Positions 37,632 to 46,757 of a DNA stretch of 64,000 nucleotides are shown here, piece by piece (position 1 is the first letter of the stretch; each line of letters opens with the position of its first letter). The notes under the pieces were generated by a model. That model saw only the letters and a program-made list of their open reading frames with translations, ran no database searches and was not told where the DNA came from. This DNA comes from Halomonas lysinitropha (GTDB lineage Bacteria; Pseudomonadota; Gammaproteobacteria; Pseudomonadales; Halomonadaceae): assembly GCF_902500215.1 (NCBI RefSeq), contig NZ_CABVOU010000041.1, positions 1 through 64,000 on the forward strand. Reading direction: 5' to 3'. The position numbers and the translations under genes are program-made.

Positions 37632-38834
37632 TCAGGGTAGGTCGCCTTCTGGTGCGGTTTTGCATGTCGAAAGAGGACGCAATACCCAGAGGCCGATAAT
37701 CGGCCCCGGCAGCAGCCACCACAGCACCCAGGCGCCCTGCAACTCCCACAGGGCGGTGGTGAGGTAAATGGCCGGCACGGTCAGGGCGAAGCCCACGGCG
37801 TTCATCACCGCCAGGGTCGAGCCCACTCGCTCGCGCGGCGCGCTGGCCGCCGCCAGCGCCGAGAACTGTGGCGAGTCGGCAATCACGGTCAGCCCCCACA
37901 GGACGAGTAGGCCAAGCAGCAGCCCTGGGGGCAGCCAGCCGATCAGCGGGTAGACCAGGCAGATCAGCCCGGAAGCGGCCAGGGCCCGGCGCGCCACCCA
38001 GAGGCTGCCCAGCCGGCGGCTTAACTGCCCGCCACCTACGCAGCCGGCCATCCCCAGCGCGATGACGGTAAACGACAGCCAGGGAATCCAGGCCTCGGGA
38101 GCGCCGAGCCGCGCTACTTCCCGGGCAACCAGGAAGGGGGCGAGCGTCCAGAAGGCGTAGAGTTCCCAACAGTGGCCGAAGTAGCCGCCGGCCACGGCGC
38201 GGAAACGGGGCTCCCGCAAGGCGGCCAGCCCGTCGAGCAGCCGTGCTTTGCCGCTTGACGGTGGCAGATGTGGGCCATCCCCCAGGACGAAAATGCCCAT
38301 CCCGCCGAGTAGAGCCAGGATGGAAGCACCCAGCAGCGACCACTCCCAGGGCAAGCCCAGGGTAGAGCCGCGAAGAAGATGAGGCAGGGCGGTACCCAGG
38401 GTGAGCATGCCCACCAGCCAGGCGAGTGCCGCGCCGGTGTATCGGGGTGTCCAGCCGATGACCAGCTTCATGCCCAGCGGATAGATGCCGGCCAGGCACA
38501 GCCCGGTGAAGAAACGCAGCGTGAGTGCCAGGGTCATCTGGTCGGCCACCAGCACGAAGCCGGCATTGACCAGGGCACCGGCCAGGCAGGCAGTGGCGAA
38601 GATACGGCTGGCGCGGAAACGATCGGCCAGGCCGGTGGTGGCGATGAACAGGGTGCCGGTGATGAAGCCTGCCTGCACGGTGAGCGTCAATCGGCCCAGG
38701 TCCGCTTCGGAGAGACCCAGGTCACGCGACAGCGACAGCCCCACGCCGTTGACGGAGAACCACAGCGAGGTGCCGCAGAGCTGGGCAAGCACGATGACGG
38801 CCAGCGGGTGGCGGTGCACTAGGGTCGGAGTCAT
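37632..38834 (-). CDS. MFS transporter
   Basis: 400 residues, about twelve membrane segments. LCGTSLWFSVNG, TGLADRFRASRIF (motif A-like) and GLCLAGIYPLGMKLVIGW are visible. The close DUF-type relatives are annotated as generic exporters in ars and metal clusters, but I cannot name its substrate. It lies 51 bases downstream of the CC-motif gene on the same strand, consistent with co-transcription from the ACR3 promoter. Confidence 0.78.
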   Translation of the reverse strand: MTPTLVHRHPLAVIVLAQLCGTSLWFSVNGVGLSLSRDLGLSEADLGRLTLTVQAGFITGTLFIATTGLADRFRASRIFATACLAGALVNAGFVLVADQMTLALTLRFFTGLCLAGIYPLGMKLVIGWTPRYTGAALAWLVGMLTLGTALPHLLRGSTLGLPWEWSLLGASILALLGGMGIFVLGDGPHLPPSSGKARLLDGLAALREPRFRAVAGGYFGHCWELYAFWTLAPFLVAREVARLGAPEAWIPWLSFTVIALGMAGCVGGGQLSRRLGSLWVARRALAASGLICLVYPLIGWLPPGLLLGLLVLWGLTVIADSPQFSALAAASAPRERVGSTLAVMNAVGFALTVPAIYLTTALWELQGAWVLWWLLPGPIIGLWVLRPLSTCKTAPEGDLP

Positions 38835-38884
38835 TCATGGATCCTCGCCGGCAAGGGGCCCCAAGGCAAGAAGTAGATCAAAAC

Positions 38885-39169
38885 CTACCGCGTCAAGGGA
38901 GCGCCCTCCACGAAGAGGTGCTTGAGGCCGAGGAAGCCCTCGGCATCGAGGGTCAGCCCCTGGTCGACCAGCGTCGGATCGACGTAGAGCGTCATGTCCT
39001 CGAACTCGAGGCGCACATAGCGTTCGGGTGAGTCTGGCGGCCTGGCCTCGGCCACCGCGATATCGGCCCTGCCGCCGCAGCAACCGCGGCGGGGCGATAG
39101 TCGCACCGTGGCGACGCCTCCCTTCTTGTTGAGCCACTCACGGGCCCGAGGGGTCACCTCGATGGTCAT
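38885..39169 (-). CDS. Small HesB/IscA-like protein with CC motif
   Basis: 94 residues. RRGCCGGRADIAV carries adjacent Cys30-Cys31 in a fold resembling HesB/IscA (LYVDPTLVDQGLTLDAEG near the end). This matches what I recall as the CC/Se-motif family, in which one Cys can be selenocysteine; here both are Cys. The gene begins three bases after the ACR3 stop, so it is probably translated with ACR3 and may handle arsenite or a cluster. No function is established. Confidence 0.72.
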   Translation of the reverse strand: MTIEVTPRAREWLNKKGGVATVRLSPRRGCCGGRADIAVAEARPPDSPERYVRLEFEDMTLYVDPTLVDQGLTLDAEGFLGLKHLFVEGAPLTR

Positions 39170-39172
39170 GGC

Positions 39173-40258
39173 TTAGCGAGGTTCCGTGCTGGCATCGGGA
39201 AAGTGGTGACGCGTCTTGTTGGCGATGCGCACCAGGGCAAGCATCAATGGCACCTCCACCAGTACGCCTACCACCGTGGCCAGGGCGGCGCCGGATTGCA
39301 GGCCGAACAACGAGATGGCGGCGGCGACGGCCAGCTCGAAGAAGTTGCTGGCACCGATCATCGCCCCGGGGGCGGCGACGTTGTGGGGCACCTTCCACGC
39401 CTTGGCCCAGCCGTAGGCGATAAAGAAGATAAAGAAGGTCTGAATGATCAGCGGAACGGCGATCAGCACGATATGCAGTGGCGCCTCGAGGATCACCTCC
39501 CCCTGGAAGGCGAACAGCAGCACCAGCGTCAGGATAAGCCCGGCCGGGGTTATCGGGCCGATGCGTCTCATGAAGACGTTGTCGTACCACTCGCTGCCGT
39601 GGCGAGAGATCAGCGTACGCCGCGTCAGATAGCCGGCGGCGAGCGGAATCACGATGTAGAGGACCACTGACAGTGCCACGGTGTTCCAGGGCACCTGAAT
39701 GTTGGAGACGTCGAGCAGGAAGACCACGATGGGGGCGAAGGCGAACAGCATGATCAAATCGTTGAGCGAAACCTGCACCAGGGTATAGGCGGCATCGCCT
39801 CGGGTCAGGTAGCTCCACACGAAGACCATGGCGGTACAGGGCGCGGCGCCCAGCAGGATGGCGCCGGCCAGGTACTGGCTGGCGAGATCCGCAGGGATCA
39901 GCGGCTGGAACACCACCGTCAGGAAGAACCAGGCGATGGCAAACATGGTGAAGGGCTTGATCAGCCAGTTCACCGTGGTGGTGATAATCAGCCCCCTGGG
40001 CTGGCGGCGCACGCCGAGTACGGCGGTGAAGTCGATCTGCGCCATCATGGGAAAGATCATCGCCCAGATCAGGATGGCCACCGGGATCGATACCTGGGCG
40101 TACTCGAAACGCGACAGCGCGTCGGGAATTGCTGGTGCGAACTGTCCAAGCAGCACCCCGGCAACAATGGCCAACGCTACCCAAAGCGAGAGAAAGCGTT
40201 CGAAGCGCCCCATGCCCTCCGCCGTGCTGGGTGACTGGGATTCCTGGTGTGGGGTCAT
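39173..40258 (-). CDS. acr3: ACR3 family arsenite efflux transporter
   Basis: 361 residues, ten membrane helices. GAAPCTAMVFVWSYLTRGD contains the essential Cys of ACR3, and NDLIMLFAFAPIV and GASNFFELAVAAAI are conserved. It expels arsenite using the proton gradient. ATG 40258 is chosen with AGAGGA seven bases upstream; a GTG at 40264 is too close to that site. A palindrome matching the arsC operator lies in its promoter. Confidence 0.95.
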   Translation of the reverse strand: MTPHQESQSPSTAEGMGRFERFLSLWVALAIVAGVLLGQFAPAIPDALSRFEYAQVSIPVAILIWAMIFPMMAQIDFTAVLGVRRQPRGLIITTTVNWLIKPFTMFAIAWFFLTVVFQPLIPADLASQYLAGAILLGAAPCTAMVFVWSYLTRGDAAYTLVQVSLNDLIMLFAFAPIVVFLLDVSNIQVPWNTVALSVVLYIVIPLAAGYLTRRTLISRHGSEWYDNVFMRRIGPITPAGLILTLVLLFAFQGEVILEAPLHIVLIAVPLIIQTFFIFFIAYGWAKAWKVPHNVAAPGAMIGASNFFELAVAAAISLFGLQSGAALATVVGVLVEVPLMLALVRIANKTRHHFPDASTEPR

Positions 40259-40281
40259 GGACACGTCCTCTCGCCGGGCAT

Positions 40282-40303
40282 AATATATGGATTTTCATAT
40301 GTT
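40282..40303 (-). promoter_or_regulatory. Putative ArsR operator at the ACR3 promoter
   Basis: Read on the minus strand: AACATATGAAAATCC then ATATATT. It shares ATATGAAAA and CATATAT with the arsC operator at the same spacing, and overlaps an AT-rich promoter region 24-45 bases before the ACR3 start. The inverted repeat is five perfect bases (ATATG/CATAT) with weaker flanks. Confidence 0.65.
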
Positions 40304-40349
40304 AAAGCCATTTGGCGGGGATGACCATGTGTCGGGACAGGATGGCGAC

Positions 40350-41183
40350 TCAGATCAACGCTTGTCGCACCCGTGCCGAGACGGTCTCGCTGACCACCAC
40401 CGTGCCCAGGATCACGATCAGGATGGTCGCCACCTGGGACCAGGCCAGGGTGTCGATGGAGGACTGCAGCTTCATGCCGATGCCGCCGGCGCCGACCAGC
40501 CCCAGGATGGTGCTCTCGCGGATGTTGATGTCCCAGCGAAACATCGAGATGCCCCAGAAGGCGGGCAGCACCTGGGGCACGATGCCGTAGTGGATCACCT
40601 GGGATCGAGCGGCGCCGGTAGCGGTCACGGCTTCCACCTGGCGCGCGTCGGTCTCCTCGATGGCCTCGTACAGCAGCTTGCCGACAAAGCCGATGGAGCG
40701 CAGGGCGATGGCAACGATGCCGGCCAGCAGCCCCGGGCCGATGATCGCCACCAGCAGCAGCGCCCAGATCAGCGAGTTGATCGAACGCGACGTCACGATG
40801 ATGAACAGCGCCACCGGGCGAACCAGCAGCGCCGAGGGTGTGGTGTTGCGCGCCGCCAGGAAGGCCACCGGGACCGCCAGGATGACGCCACCCATCGTGC
40901 CTAGGGTGGCGATGTTGAGGGTATCCCACAGCGGCATCAGCAGCTCGGGCAGGTAGGCCAGTCGGGGCGGGAACATGCGGCTGCCGATGTCGGCGGCCTG
41001 GCTCGGTGCATCGGTGACGAAGATCCACAGGGTGTTCTCGTTCATCAACTGCCAGCACCATACAAAGAGCGCCACCAGGGCCACCCAGCCCACCCACAGC
41101 GCCAGCCGGGCGCGAGGCGTGCGAAAGGTCCAGACCTGCGAATAGTGGGGGGGCTCGCCGGGGCGAGTATCGAGAGCGCTCAT
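40350..41183 (-). CDS. phnE: Phosphonate/phosphate-type ABC transporter permease PhnE (second copy)
   Basis: 277 residues. Six membrane segments and the conserved EAA loop (EAVTATGAARSQVIHYGIVPQVLP) typical of PhnE. It starts four bases inside the preceding phnE and ends the phnDCEE operon. Paired non-identical PhnE proteins form the heterodimeric channel. Confidence 0.92.
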   Translation of the reverse strand: MSALDTRPGEPPHYSQVWTFRTPRARLALWVGWVALVALFVWCWQLMNENTLWIFVTDAPSQAADIGSRMFPPRLAYLPELLMPLWDTLNIATLGTMGGVILAVPVAFLAARNTTPSALLVRPVALFIIVTSRSINSLIWALLLVAIIGPGLLAGIVAIALRSIGFVGKLLYEAIEETDARQVEAVTATGAARSQVIHYGIVPQVLPAFWGISMFRWDINIRESTILGLVGAGGIGMKLQSSIDTLAWSQVATILIVILGTVVVSETVSARVRQALI

Positions 41184-41989
41184 TGCAGATACTTCCTGAG
41201 GTGGCTGGAGCCATACTCCGAGAGCATGACGATGGCGATGACAAGCAGCAGGATGGCGCCGGCACTGTCGTACTCGTAGCGGTCGATGGCGGTGTTGAGG
41301 GTGGCGCCGATGCCGCCGGCACCGACGATGCCGATCACCGCACTTTCGCGGAAGTTGATGTCCAGTCGGTAGAGCGACAGACCGATCAACCGCGGCATGA
41401 CCTGGGGCTGAACGGCGTAGTGGATCAACTGCCACCTGCTGGCCCCGGTGGCGCGGATCGCCTCGATCTGGCTGGCGCTGGCCTCCTCGATGTCGTCGGC
41501 GAGCAGCTTGGCCACGAAGCCGATGGAGGCGAAGGCCAGGGTAAGAAAGCCGGCGAAGGGACCGAAGCCGAACATCGCCACCAGGAAGATGGCGATGATG
41601 ATCTCCTGCAGCGAGCGGCTGACGGCAACGATCGAGCGACACACCAGATAGACGGCGCGCGGCGAGAGATTTCGCGCCGCCCCGATACCGATGGGCACCG
41701 AGACCAGCACGCCCACCACGGTGGCGGTCAGCGTCATGGTCAAGCTCTCGATCAGACCCTGGCGGATATCCTGCCAGCGGCTGGTGAAGTCCGGCTGCAG
41801 GAAACCCTGGACGAAGCGGGCGCCGCGCGACAGCCCCTCGACAACACGGCCGGCGTCGATTTCCAGCGAACTTAGCGCCAGTATCAGGTAGCCCAGCAGA
41901 AGAAGCGGAAGCAGCAGCCGCCAGCGCCGGGTCTTGACCAGCTGAGGCGGTCGCCGCCAGCGGCGCGGATAGGACGTGCTTGCCGTCAT
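41180..41989 (-). CDS. phnE: Phosphonate/phosphate-type ABC transporter permease PhnE (first copy)
   Basis: 269 residues. Six membrane segments and [24 protein letters not shown] as EAA loop. [19 protein letters not shown] near the C-terminus is shared with the second copy (INIRESTILGLVGAGGIG), so the two arose by duplication. Overlaps phnC and the second phnE by four bases each. Confidence 0.92.
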   Translation of the reverse strand: MTASTSYPRRWRRPPQLVKTRRWRLLLPLLLLGYLILALSSLEIDAGRVVEGLSRGARFVQGFLQPDFTSRWQDIRQGLIESLTMTLTATVVGVLVSVPIGIGAARNLSPRAVYLVCRSIVAVSRSLQEIIIAIFLVAMFGFGPFAGFLTLAFASIGFVAKLLADDIEEASASQIEAIRATGASRWQLIHYAVQPQVMPRLIGLSLYRLDINFRESAVIGIVGAGGIGATLNTAIDRYEYDSAGAILLLVIAIVMLSEYGSSHLRKYLQ

Positions 41990-42810
41990 ATCGCCGTCCC
42001 TACCAGTCGCAACGAGCCCTGTGCCTGGCTGGCGAAGTCAGGCTCCTCGTCGTCCTGGTCGGTGGCGGTCCAGTCCTCGGCACCGTAGATCTCGGTGAGT
42101 GTCTCCTCGTCGAGACGGTCCGGGGCATTATCGAATACCACCTGGCCGGCACGCAGCCCCACCAGGCGATCGACGAACTGCTGGGCCAGCGGCACATCGT
42201 GGATGTTGACGATGGCCGGCAGCTGGCGCTCGGCGCAGATCTCGGTGATCAGCCGCATGATCTGGCGGCTGGTCTTGGGATCGAGGCTTGCCGTGGGCTC
42301 GTCCACCAGCAACAGTTCGGGCTCCTGGGCCAGGGCGCGAGCGATGCCCACCCGCTGGCGCTGGCCGCCGGAAAGGGCGTCGGCCCGCTTGTCGGCGTGC
42401 TCTAGCAGCCCCACACGATCGAGGAGGCGATAGGCATTCTCGATGTCCCGGCCCGGGAAGCGCCGCGTGAAGCTGCGCCAGAAGGCGACATAGCCCAGTC
42501 GCCCGGAGAGCACGTTCTCCATCACGGTCAGGCGCTCCACCAGGGCGTACTCCTGGAAGATCATGCCGATGCGGCGTCGCGCCTGGCGCAGCTCGCGGCC
42601 GCCCAGGTTGACCAGATCGGTCTCGCCCAGGCGAATCGCGCCGCTGGAGGGCTCCACCAGGCGGTTGATGCAGCGAATCAACGTCGACTTGCCTGCTCCC
42701 GAGGGGCCGATCAGGCCCACGACCTGGCCCCGCGGCACCCGGAAGGTCACCTCACGCAGTGCGGTGTCGCCGCCCGTATAGGTCTTGGTTAGCTGGTCGA
42801 TGGTAAGCAC
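41986..42810 (-). CDS. phnC: Phosphonate/phosphate-type ABC transporter ATPase PhnC
   Basis: 274 residues. Walker [10 protein letters not shown], signature [19 protein letters not shown], Walker [14 protein letters not shown] and the H-loop [10 protein letters not shown] are intact. It powers PhnEE. No C-P lyase genes are in the window, so the system may import phosphate, phosphite or phosphonate; the ion cannot be read from sequence. Confidence 0.93.
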   Translation of the reverse strand: MLTIDQLTKTYTGGDTALREVTFRVPRGQVVGLIGPSGAGKSTLIRCINRLVEPSSGAIRLGETDLVNLGGRELRQARRRIGMIFQEYALVERLTVMENVLSGRLGYVAFWRSFTRRFPGRDIENAYRLLDRVGLLEHADKRADALSGGQRQRVGIARALAQEPELLLVDEPTASLDPKTSRQIMRLITEICAERQLPAIVNIHDVPLAQQFVDRLVGLRAGQVVFDNAPDRLDEETLTEIYGAEDWTATDQDDEEPDFASQAQGSLRLVGTAI

Positions 42811-42847
42811 TTGGCAGGTTCTCCCCTATATCTCACCTACGCGAAGA

Positions 42848-42871
42848 CGCGGGCGATATGCCGCGCCCGCG
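42848..42871 (-). terminator. Hairpin between phnD and phnC
   Basis: CGCGGGCG (42848-42855) pairs with CGCCCGCG (42864-42871), loop of eight. No T-run. As between pstS and pstC, it sits after the binding-protein gene and may raise its message over the membrane subunits. Confidence 0.5.
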
Positions 42872-42889
42872 CCCTCCTTGGCATGAAGC

Positions 42890-43858
42890 TCAGTTGCAGT
42901 CGTATTCGACGCCGTTGGCCTCATCGATCTGGCGGATGACCGCCCAGTGCTGCTTGAAGGTGATGGGGATGAACTGTTCCTCACCGTTACGACCGAACTC
43001 CTCGGCCAGCGCGCTGCCTTCCCACTCGAAGCTGAAGAAGGCCTCCTGGATCGCCTCCTGCAGCTCGGGTGTCAGGTTATGGACGGTGCCATAGCTGGTG
43101 GTGGGGAAGGTATCCGACTGGTAGATCACCTCGAGTTGGTCGGCGTCGATCACGTCGCGGTCGATCATGCGGTTCTTCACCGAGTTGGCCACGGTAGCGA
43201 CCGCATAGTCCTGGTTGGCCACCCCTAGCACGGAGTTGTCGTGCTTGCCGGAGAAGTCGACTTCGTAGTCCTCGCCGGACGCCATGCCGAACTCGGACGC
43301 CATCAGGGCCGTGGGCGCCTTGAAGCCGGAGTTGGAGGTCTCGGAGGTGTGAGTCAGGGTGCGGCCGCGGATATCCTCGACCTCCTCGATGCCGGAACCC
43401 GGGTGGGTGATGATTTCCATCTCGTAACCGAAGCTGCCGTCCTCGGCGGCCATCATGGTAAAGGGACGATAGCCCGCACAGGCCACGGCCAGGGGGTTGG
43501 AACCGGTATTGAAACCGGCGATGTGCAGGCGTCCGGCGCGCATCGCCTCGATCTGGGCGGAATTGGACTGGACCGGGAAGAACTGCACCCTCTTGCCGGT
43601 GACCTCCTCCATGTGCTCGAGGAAGCCGTCCCATACCTCGGCGTAGACGGCGGGGTCTTCCACCGGGGTATAGGCAAACACCAGGGTGCCCGGGTCGAGC
43701 CACTGGCTCTCGTCCTCGGGGATATCGGCCACCAGGTCACCATCGGCATCGGTGTAGCGATCGCTGAGGGTGAACTGTGCCTGGGCCTGGGTCATGCCGA
43801 CAGAGAGAACGGCGACGGCCACGCCGCCGGCGATCAGGGAGCGAGTCAGGATCTGCAT
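42890..43858 (-). CDS. phnD: Phosphate/phosphonate-binding protein PhnD family
   Basis: 322 residues. Signal peptide to TQAQAQ near residue 28, then LVFAYTPVEDPAVYAEVWDGF, VQSNSAQIEAMRAGRLHIAGF and HTSETSNSGFKAPTALM, the PhnD/PtxB ligand pocket. A periplasmic receptor feeding PhnCEE. A Pho box lies upstream; no amino-acid exchange that would show the ligand is evident by eye. Confidence 0.92.
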   Translation of the reverse strand: MQILTRSLIAGGVAVAVLSVGMTQAQAQFTLSDRYTDADGDLVADIPEDESQWLDPGTLVFAYTPVEDPAVYAEVWDGFLEHMEEVTGKRVQFFPVQSNSAQIEAMRAGRLHIAGFNTGSNPLAVACAGYRPFTMMAAEDGSFGYEMEIITHPGSGIEEVEDIRGRTLTHTSETSNSGFKAPTALMASEFGMASGEDYEVDFSGKHDNSVLGVANQDYAVATVANSVKNRMIDRDVIDADQLEVIYQSDTFPTTSYGTVHNLTPELQEAIQEAFFSFEWEGSALAEEFGRNGEEQFIPITFKQHWAVIRQIDEANGVEYDCN

Positions 43859-43913
43859 GGGATACCACCTTCGTCATGGGAAATGGAACGCAGGGGTATC
43901 CTGGAAGCCAGCT

Positions 43914-43931
43914 GTGACAGTGGTAAGTCAG
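43914..43931 (-). promoter_or_regulatory. Pho box upstream of phnD
   Basis: On the minus strand: CTGACTT-ACCA-CTGTCAC, two 7-bp half-sites four bases apart, 56 bases before the phnD start. The second half matches well, the first less so. It agrees in layout with the pst site at 20992-21009, so both importers are probably PhoB-controlled. Confidence 0.6.
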
Positions 43932-44034
43932 TGAAATGGCGGTGAGATGACGCGGTGTTGACGACGCCATGTCGCACTCCCCGGCAAGCGCAAGCTGCTA
44001 CCATCGCGCCATACCTTTCTGCCTGGAGGTTGCC

Positions 44035-44649
44035 TTGCCCACCACCGATGCCCTGCGCCTGGAGCGGCTTGCCATCGGCGAGCTTGCCGAGGTGAGCCTT
44101 ATCGTCGCTCCCGGCGAGGTTCACTGCTTGTCGGGGCCCAGCGGCTCCGGTAAAAGCCGGCTGCTGCGCGCCGTGGCGGATCTTGAGCCCCATGATGGCG
44201 AGGCATGGCTGGGCGATGTTGCCCAGGCGTCGTTGCCGGCCCACGAGTGGCGCGCACGGGTGATGCTGGTGCCGGCAGAAAGCCATTGGTGGGCAGACCA
44301 TGTGGGCGAGCACCTGCCGCAAGCCGACCCCGCCGATCTCGAGGTGCTGGGCTTCACCCCCGAGGTGCTGAACTGGCAGGTGGCCAGGCTCTCCTCCGGG
44401 GAGAAGCAGCGCCTGGCCCTGCTGCGGGCGATCAGCCGCGAGCCCTCGGCACTGTTGCTCGATGAGCCCACCGCCAACCTTGATGAGGCCACCACCCGCC
44501 GGGTGGAGGCCTGGCTGAACGAGCGAATCCGCGAGAGAGGCTGGCCGACACTCTGGGTAGCCCACGATGCTGCCCAGATCGCCCGGGTGGCGAACCACCA
44601 CTGGCATATCGATGGGGCCGAGCTTAGTCAGGTGCCGACATGGACGTGA
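44035..44649 (+). CDS. fetA: FetA-like ABC transporter ATP-binding protein
   Basis: About 204 residues. Walker A GPSGSGKS, signature LSSGEKQRLALLRAI, Walker B ALLLDEPTANLDE and H-loop VAHDAAQ. The start is placed at TTG 44035, with GGAGG eleven bases before it. With the next gene it matches the YbbL-YbbM (FetAB) pair, an ABC exporter linked to iron homeostasis and peroxide resistance in E. coli. Confidence 0.85.
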   Translation: MPTTDALRLERLAIGELAEVSLIVAPGEVHCLSGPSGSGKSRLLRAVADLEPHDGEAWLGDVAQASLPAHEWRARVMLVPAESHWWADHVGEHLPQADPADLEVLGFTPEVLNWQVARLSSGEKQRLALLRAISREPSALLLDEPTANLDEATTRRVEAWLNERIRERGWPTLWVAHDAAQIARVANHHWHIDGAELSQVPTWT

Positions 44650-45443
44650 TCGAGTTGACCTGGTGGCAGCTGGCCCTGGCGGCGCTGATGGTGGTGGCGC
44701 TCGCTGGCTGCACGGCTGCCATGCGCTTGGGGATGAGCCGCAGCCTGCTGATTGCCGCGGCGCGTACCGTGATCCAGTTGGCCCTGATCGGCCTGGTACT
44801 CGAAGCGCTGTTCGCCGCCGAGCGCCTGCTCTGGGTGGCGCTGATGGCCTTTACCATGCTGCTGATCGCCGGGCGCGAGGTCATGGCCCGCCAGAAGCGA
44901 CGGCTGATCGGCGGCTGGGCCTTCGGTATCGGCACGGTGGCGATGTTCGTGTCGTCGTTTACGGTGACCGTGCTGACGCTCACCGTGATCATTGGCTCCG
45001 AGCCCTGGTATCGGCCGCAGTACGCCATCCCGCTGCTGGGCATGATGCTCGGCAACACCATGACCGGGGTGGCCCTGGCGCTGGATCGCCTCACCGACAC
45101 CGCCTGGCGACAGCGGGCGGTGATCGAGAACCGGCTGATGCTCGGCCAGCGCTGGCAGGAGGCCATCGGGGACATTCGTCGTGAGGCCATGCGCAGCGGC
45201 CTGATGCCGATGATCAACGCCATGGCCGCCGCCGGGGTGGTCAGCCTCCCCGGCATGATGACCGGCCAGATCCTTGCCGGCAGCCCGCCCGCCCTGGCGG
45301 TGAAGTACCAGATACTCGTGATGTTCACCATTACCCTGGGAACCGGCTTCGGCACCCTGGCCGCGGTGGCGGCGGGGAGTCGGCGACTCTTCGACGGCCG
45401 CCAGCGACTGCGCCTCGACCGCCTCTCGACACCCAGATCATGA
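44640..45443 (+). CDS. fetB: FetB-like ABC transporter permease
   Basis: 267 residues, about seven membrane segments. RLGMSRSLLIAAARTVIQLALIGLVL, split here, and PLLGMMLGNTMTGVALALDRL with SLPGMMTGQILAGSPP are the UPF0014/FetB signature. It overlaps fetA by ten bases and forms the membrane part of the exporter. Confidence 0.92.
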   Translation: MDVIELTWWQLALAALMVVALAGCTAAMRLGMSRSLLIAAARTVIQLALIGLVLEALFAAERLLWVALMAFTMLLIAGREVMARQKRRLIGGWAFGIGTVAMFVSSFTVTVLTLTVIIGSEPWYRPQYAIPLLGMMLGNTMTGVALALDRLTDTAWRQRAVIENRLMLGQRWQEAIGDIRREAMRSGLMPMINAMAAAGVVSLPGMMTGQILAGSPPALAVKYQILVMFTITLGTGFGTLAAVAAGSRRLFDGRQRLRLDRLSTPRS

Positions 45444-45571
45444 GGGGAGTGACGGTTGTGGAAATTCGACGCGCCTTGCTGCAGTGTTGCCCTGGACGTC
45501 GGCAGTATTCCTTACCGCCTCGTTCACGATCGGGCTACAATCTTGGCACGTAAACCGGACTCCCTTGACTC

Positions 45572-46432
45572 ATGCCTGTCGATCTTCAAGCGCTCTATCC
45601 CAAACTGATCAACCTGATGCTGGATACGGTCTTCGTGGTCGATGATGACTACCAGATCGTCTTCGTCAGCGATGCCTGTGAGTCGCTGCTTGGCTACCGT
45701 GCCAACGAGTTGACCGGCACCTTGATCACCAACTACATGCATCCCGAGGATCTGGAGGCCAGCCTGGCGTCAGCCCAGCGGGTCATGACCGGTCAGCCCC
45801 ATACCGATTTTCGCAACCGTTATATCCGCAAGGACGGCGGTATCGTATACATCCTCTGGTCGGCTCGCTGGGTCGAGGAAGAGGGCGTTCGCATCGGCGT
45901 GGCTCGCAACGTGACGGCACTCAGGCAGGCCGAGGACGAATTGCGCTTCCTCGCCCATCATGATCCCTTGACAGGGTTGACCAACCGCTCGTTGTTCTAT
46001 GATCGTCTGGACTCGGCCCTTCATGCGGCCCACCGTCACCAGAGCTATCTGGCCTTGCTGTTTCTGGATTTGAATGACTTCAAGGTGATCAATGATGTCC
46101 ATGGTCATGCCATGGGGGATCGTGTGCTCTGTTCGGTGGCACGACGGCTGGAAGGCTGTATCCGCGAGACCGACACGGTGGCCCGGATGGGCGGTGATGA
46201 ATTCATCGTTCTGCTCACGGACATCAGGTCGGTGGATGACGTGTCCGCGAAGGTGAATCAGATTCTCTCGGTCATCGCCGAACCGCTGGGTGCTGAGTTA
46301 GCGGGGATCACGCCGTCCTGCAGTATCGGCGTGGCCTGTTATCCTGCGGATGGAGAGAATGTCGATACCCTGCTGAGCCATGCGGATGGCGATATGTACC
46401 GGATAAAAAGGCGCCGTTCGGCAGTTAGGTGA
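45572..46432 (+). CDS. PAS domain diguanylate cyclase
   Basis: 286 residues. A PAS sensor (about 10-115: TVFVVDDDYQIVFVSDACESLLGY to VARNVTALRQAEDELRF) precedes a GGDEF domain with an intact ARMGGDEFIVLL active site near residue 205. It should make cyclic di-GMP from GTP. No membrane segment, so it senses a cytosolic or diffusible signal. No strong ribosome site precedes ATG 45572. Confidence 0.9.
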   Translation: MPVDLQALYPKLINLMLDTVFVVDDDYQIVFVSDACESLLGYRANELTGTLITNYMHPEDLEASLASAQRVMTGQPHTDFRNRYIRKDGGIVYILWSARWVEEEGVRIGVARNVTALRQAEDELRFLAHHDPLTGLTNRSLFYDRLDSALHAAHRHQSYLALLFLDLNDFKVINDVHGHAMGDRVLCSVARRLEGCIRETDTVARMGGDEFIVLLTDIRSVDDVSAKVNQILSVIAEPLGAELAGITPSCSIGVACYPADGENVDTLLSHADGDMYRIKRRRSAVR

Positions 46433-46549
46433 CTTTTCTGGAGGCCAGTCATGCATCGTGAAGCCGGTGATGCAGCTCGCTAAGTCGCTCGGCGAAGGCC
46501 GGCACCGGCCCCTCGACGAGGGGTTTCTGGAGTGTGGAGGAAAGGCGCC

Positions 46550-46757
46550 TCACGAGATGCGTCGCCAGCCCTGGCGTAGATGCTGGGCCGCACTCTGCCA
46601 CAAGCGCGAAGGCGTCGCTGTCGGTGGTGTGTCGAGTATATCGATCGCCTCGTGCAGTGCCACCAGGATAGCATCCAGGTGGCGGTGTCAGAGGGAGCTG
46701 TCTAGGCCCCCGGGGCAGTAACCCACCAGCGCATCACACTCTGTGCAGGCGCTCTCC
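46550..46757 (-). pseudogene. Relic of the unknown protein encoded at 56798-57205
   Basis: Read leftward the frame encodes ESACTECDALVGYCPGGL, a TGA stop, then HRHLDAILVALHEAI and ending QGWRRIS-stop. It aligns without gaps to the C-terminal 68 residues of the gene near 57 kb, with roughly 40 identities by eye; the internal TGA replaces a Cys codon in that gene. It lacks the N-terminal half and is fused to a hydrolase fragment. Confidence 0.8.
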
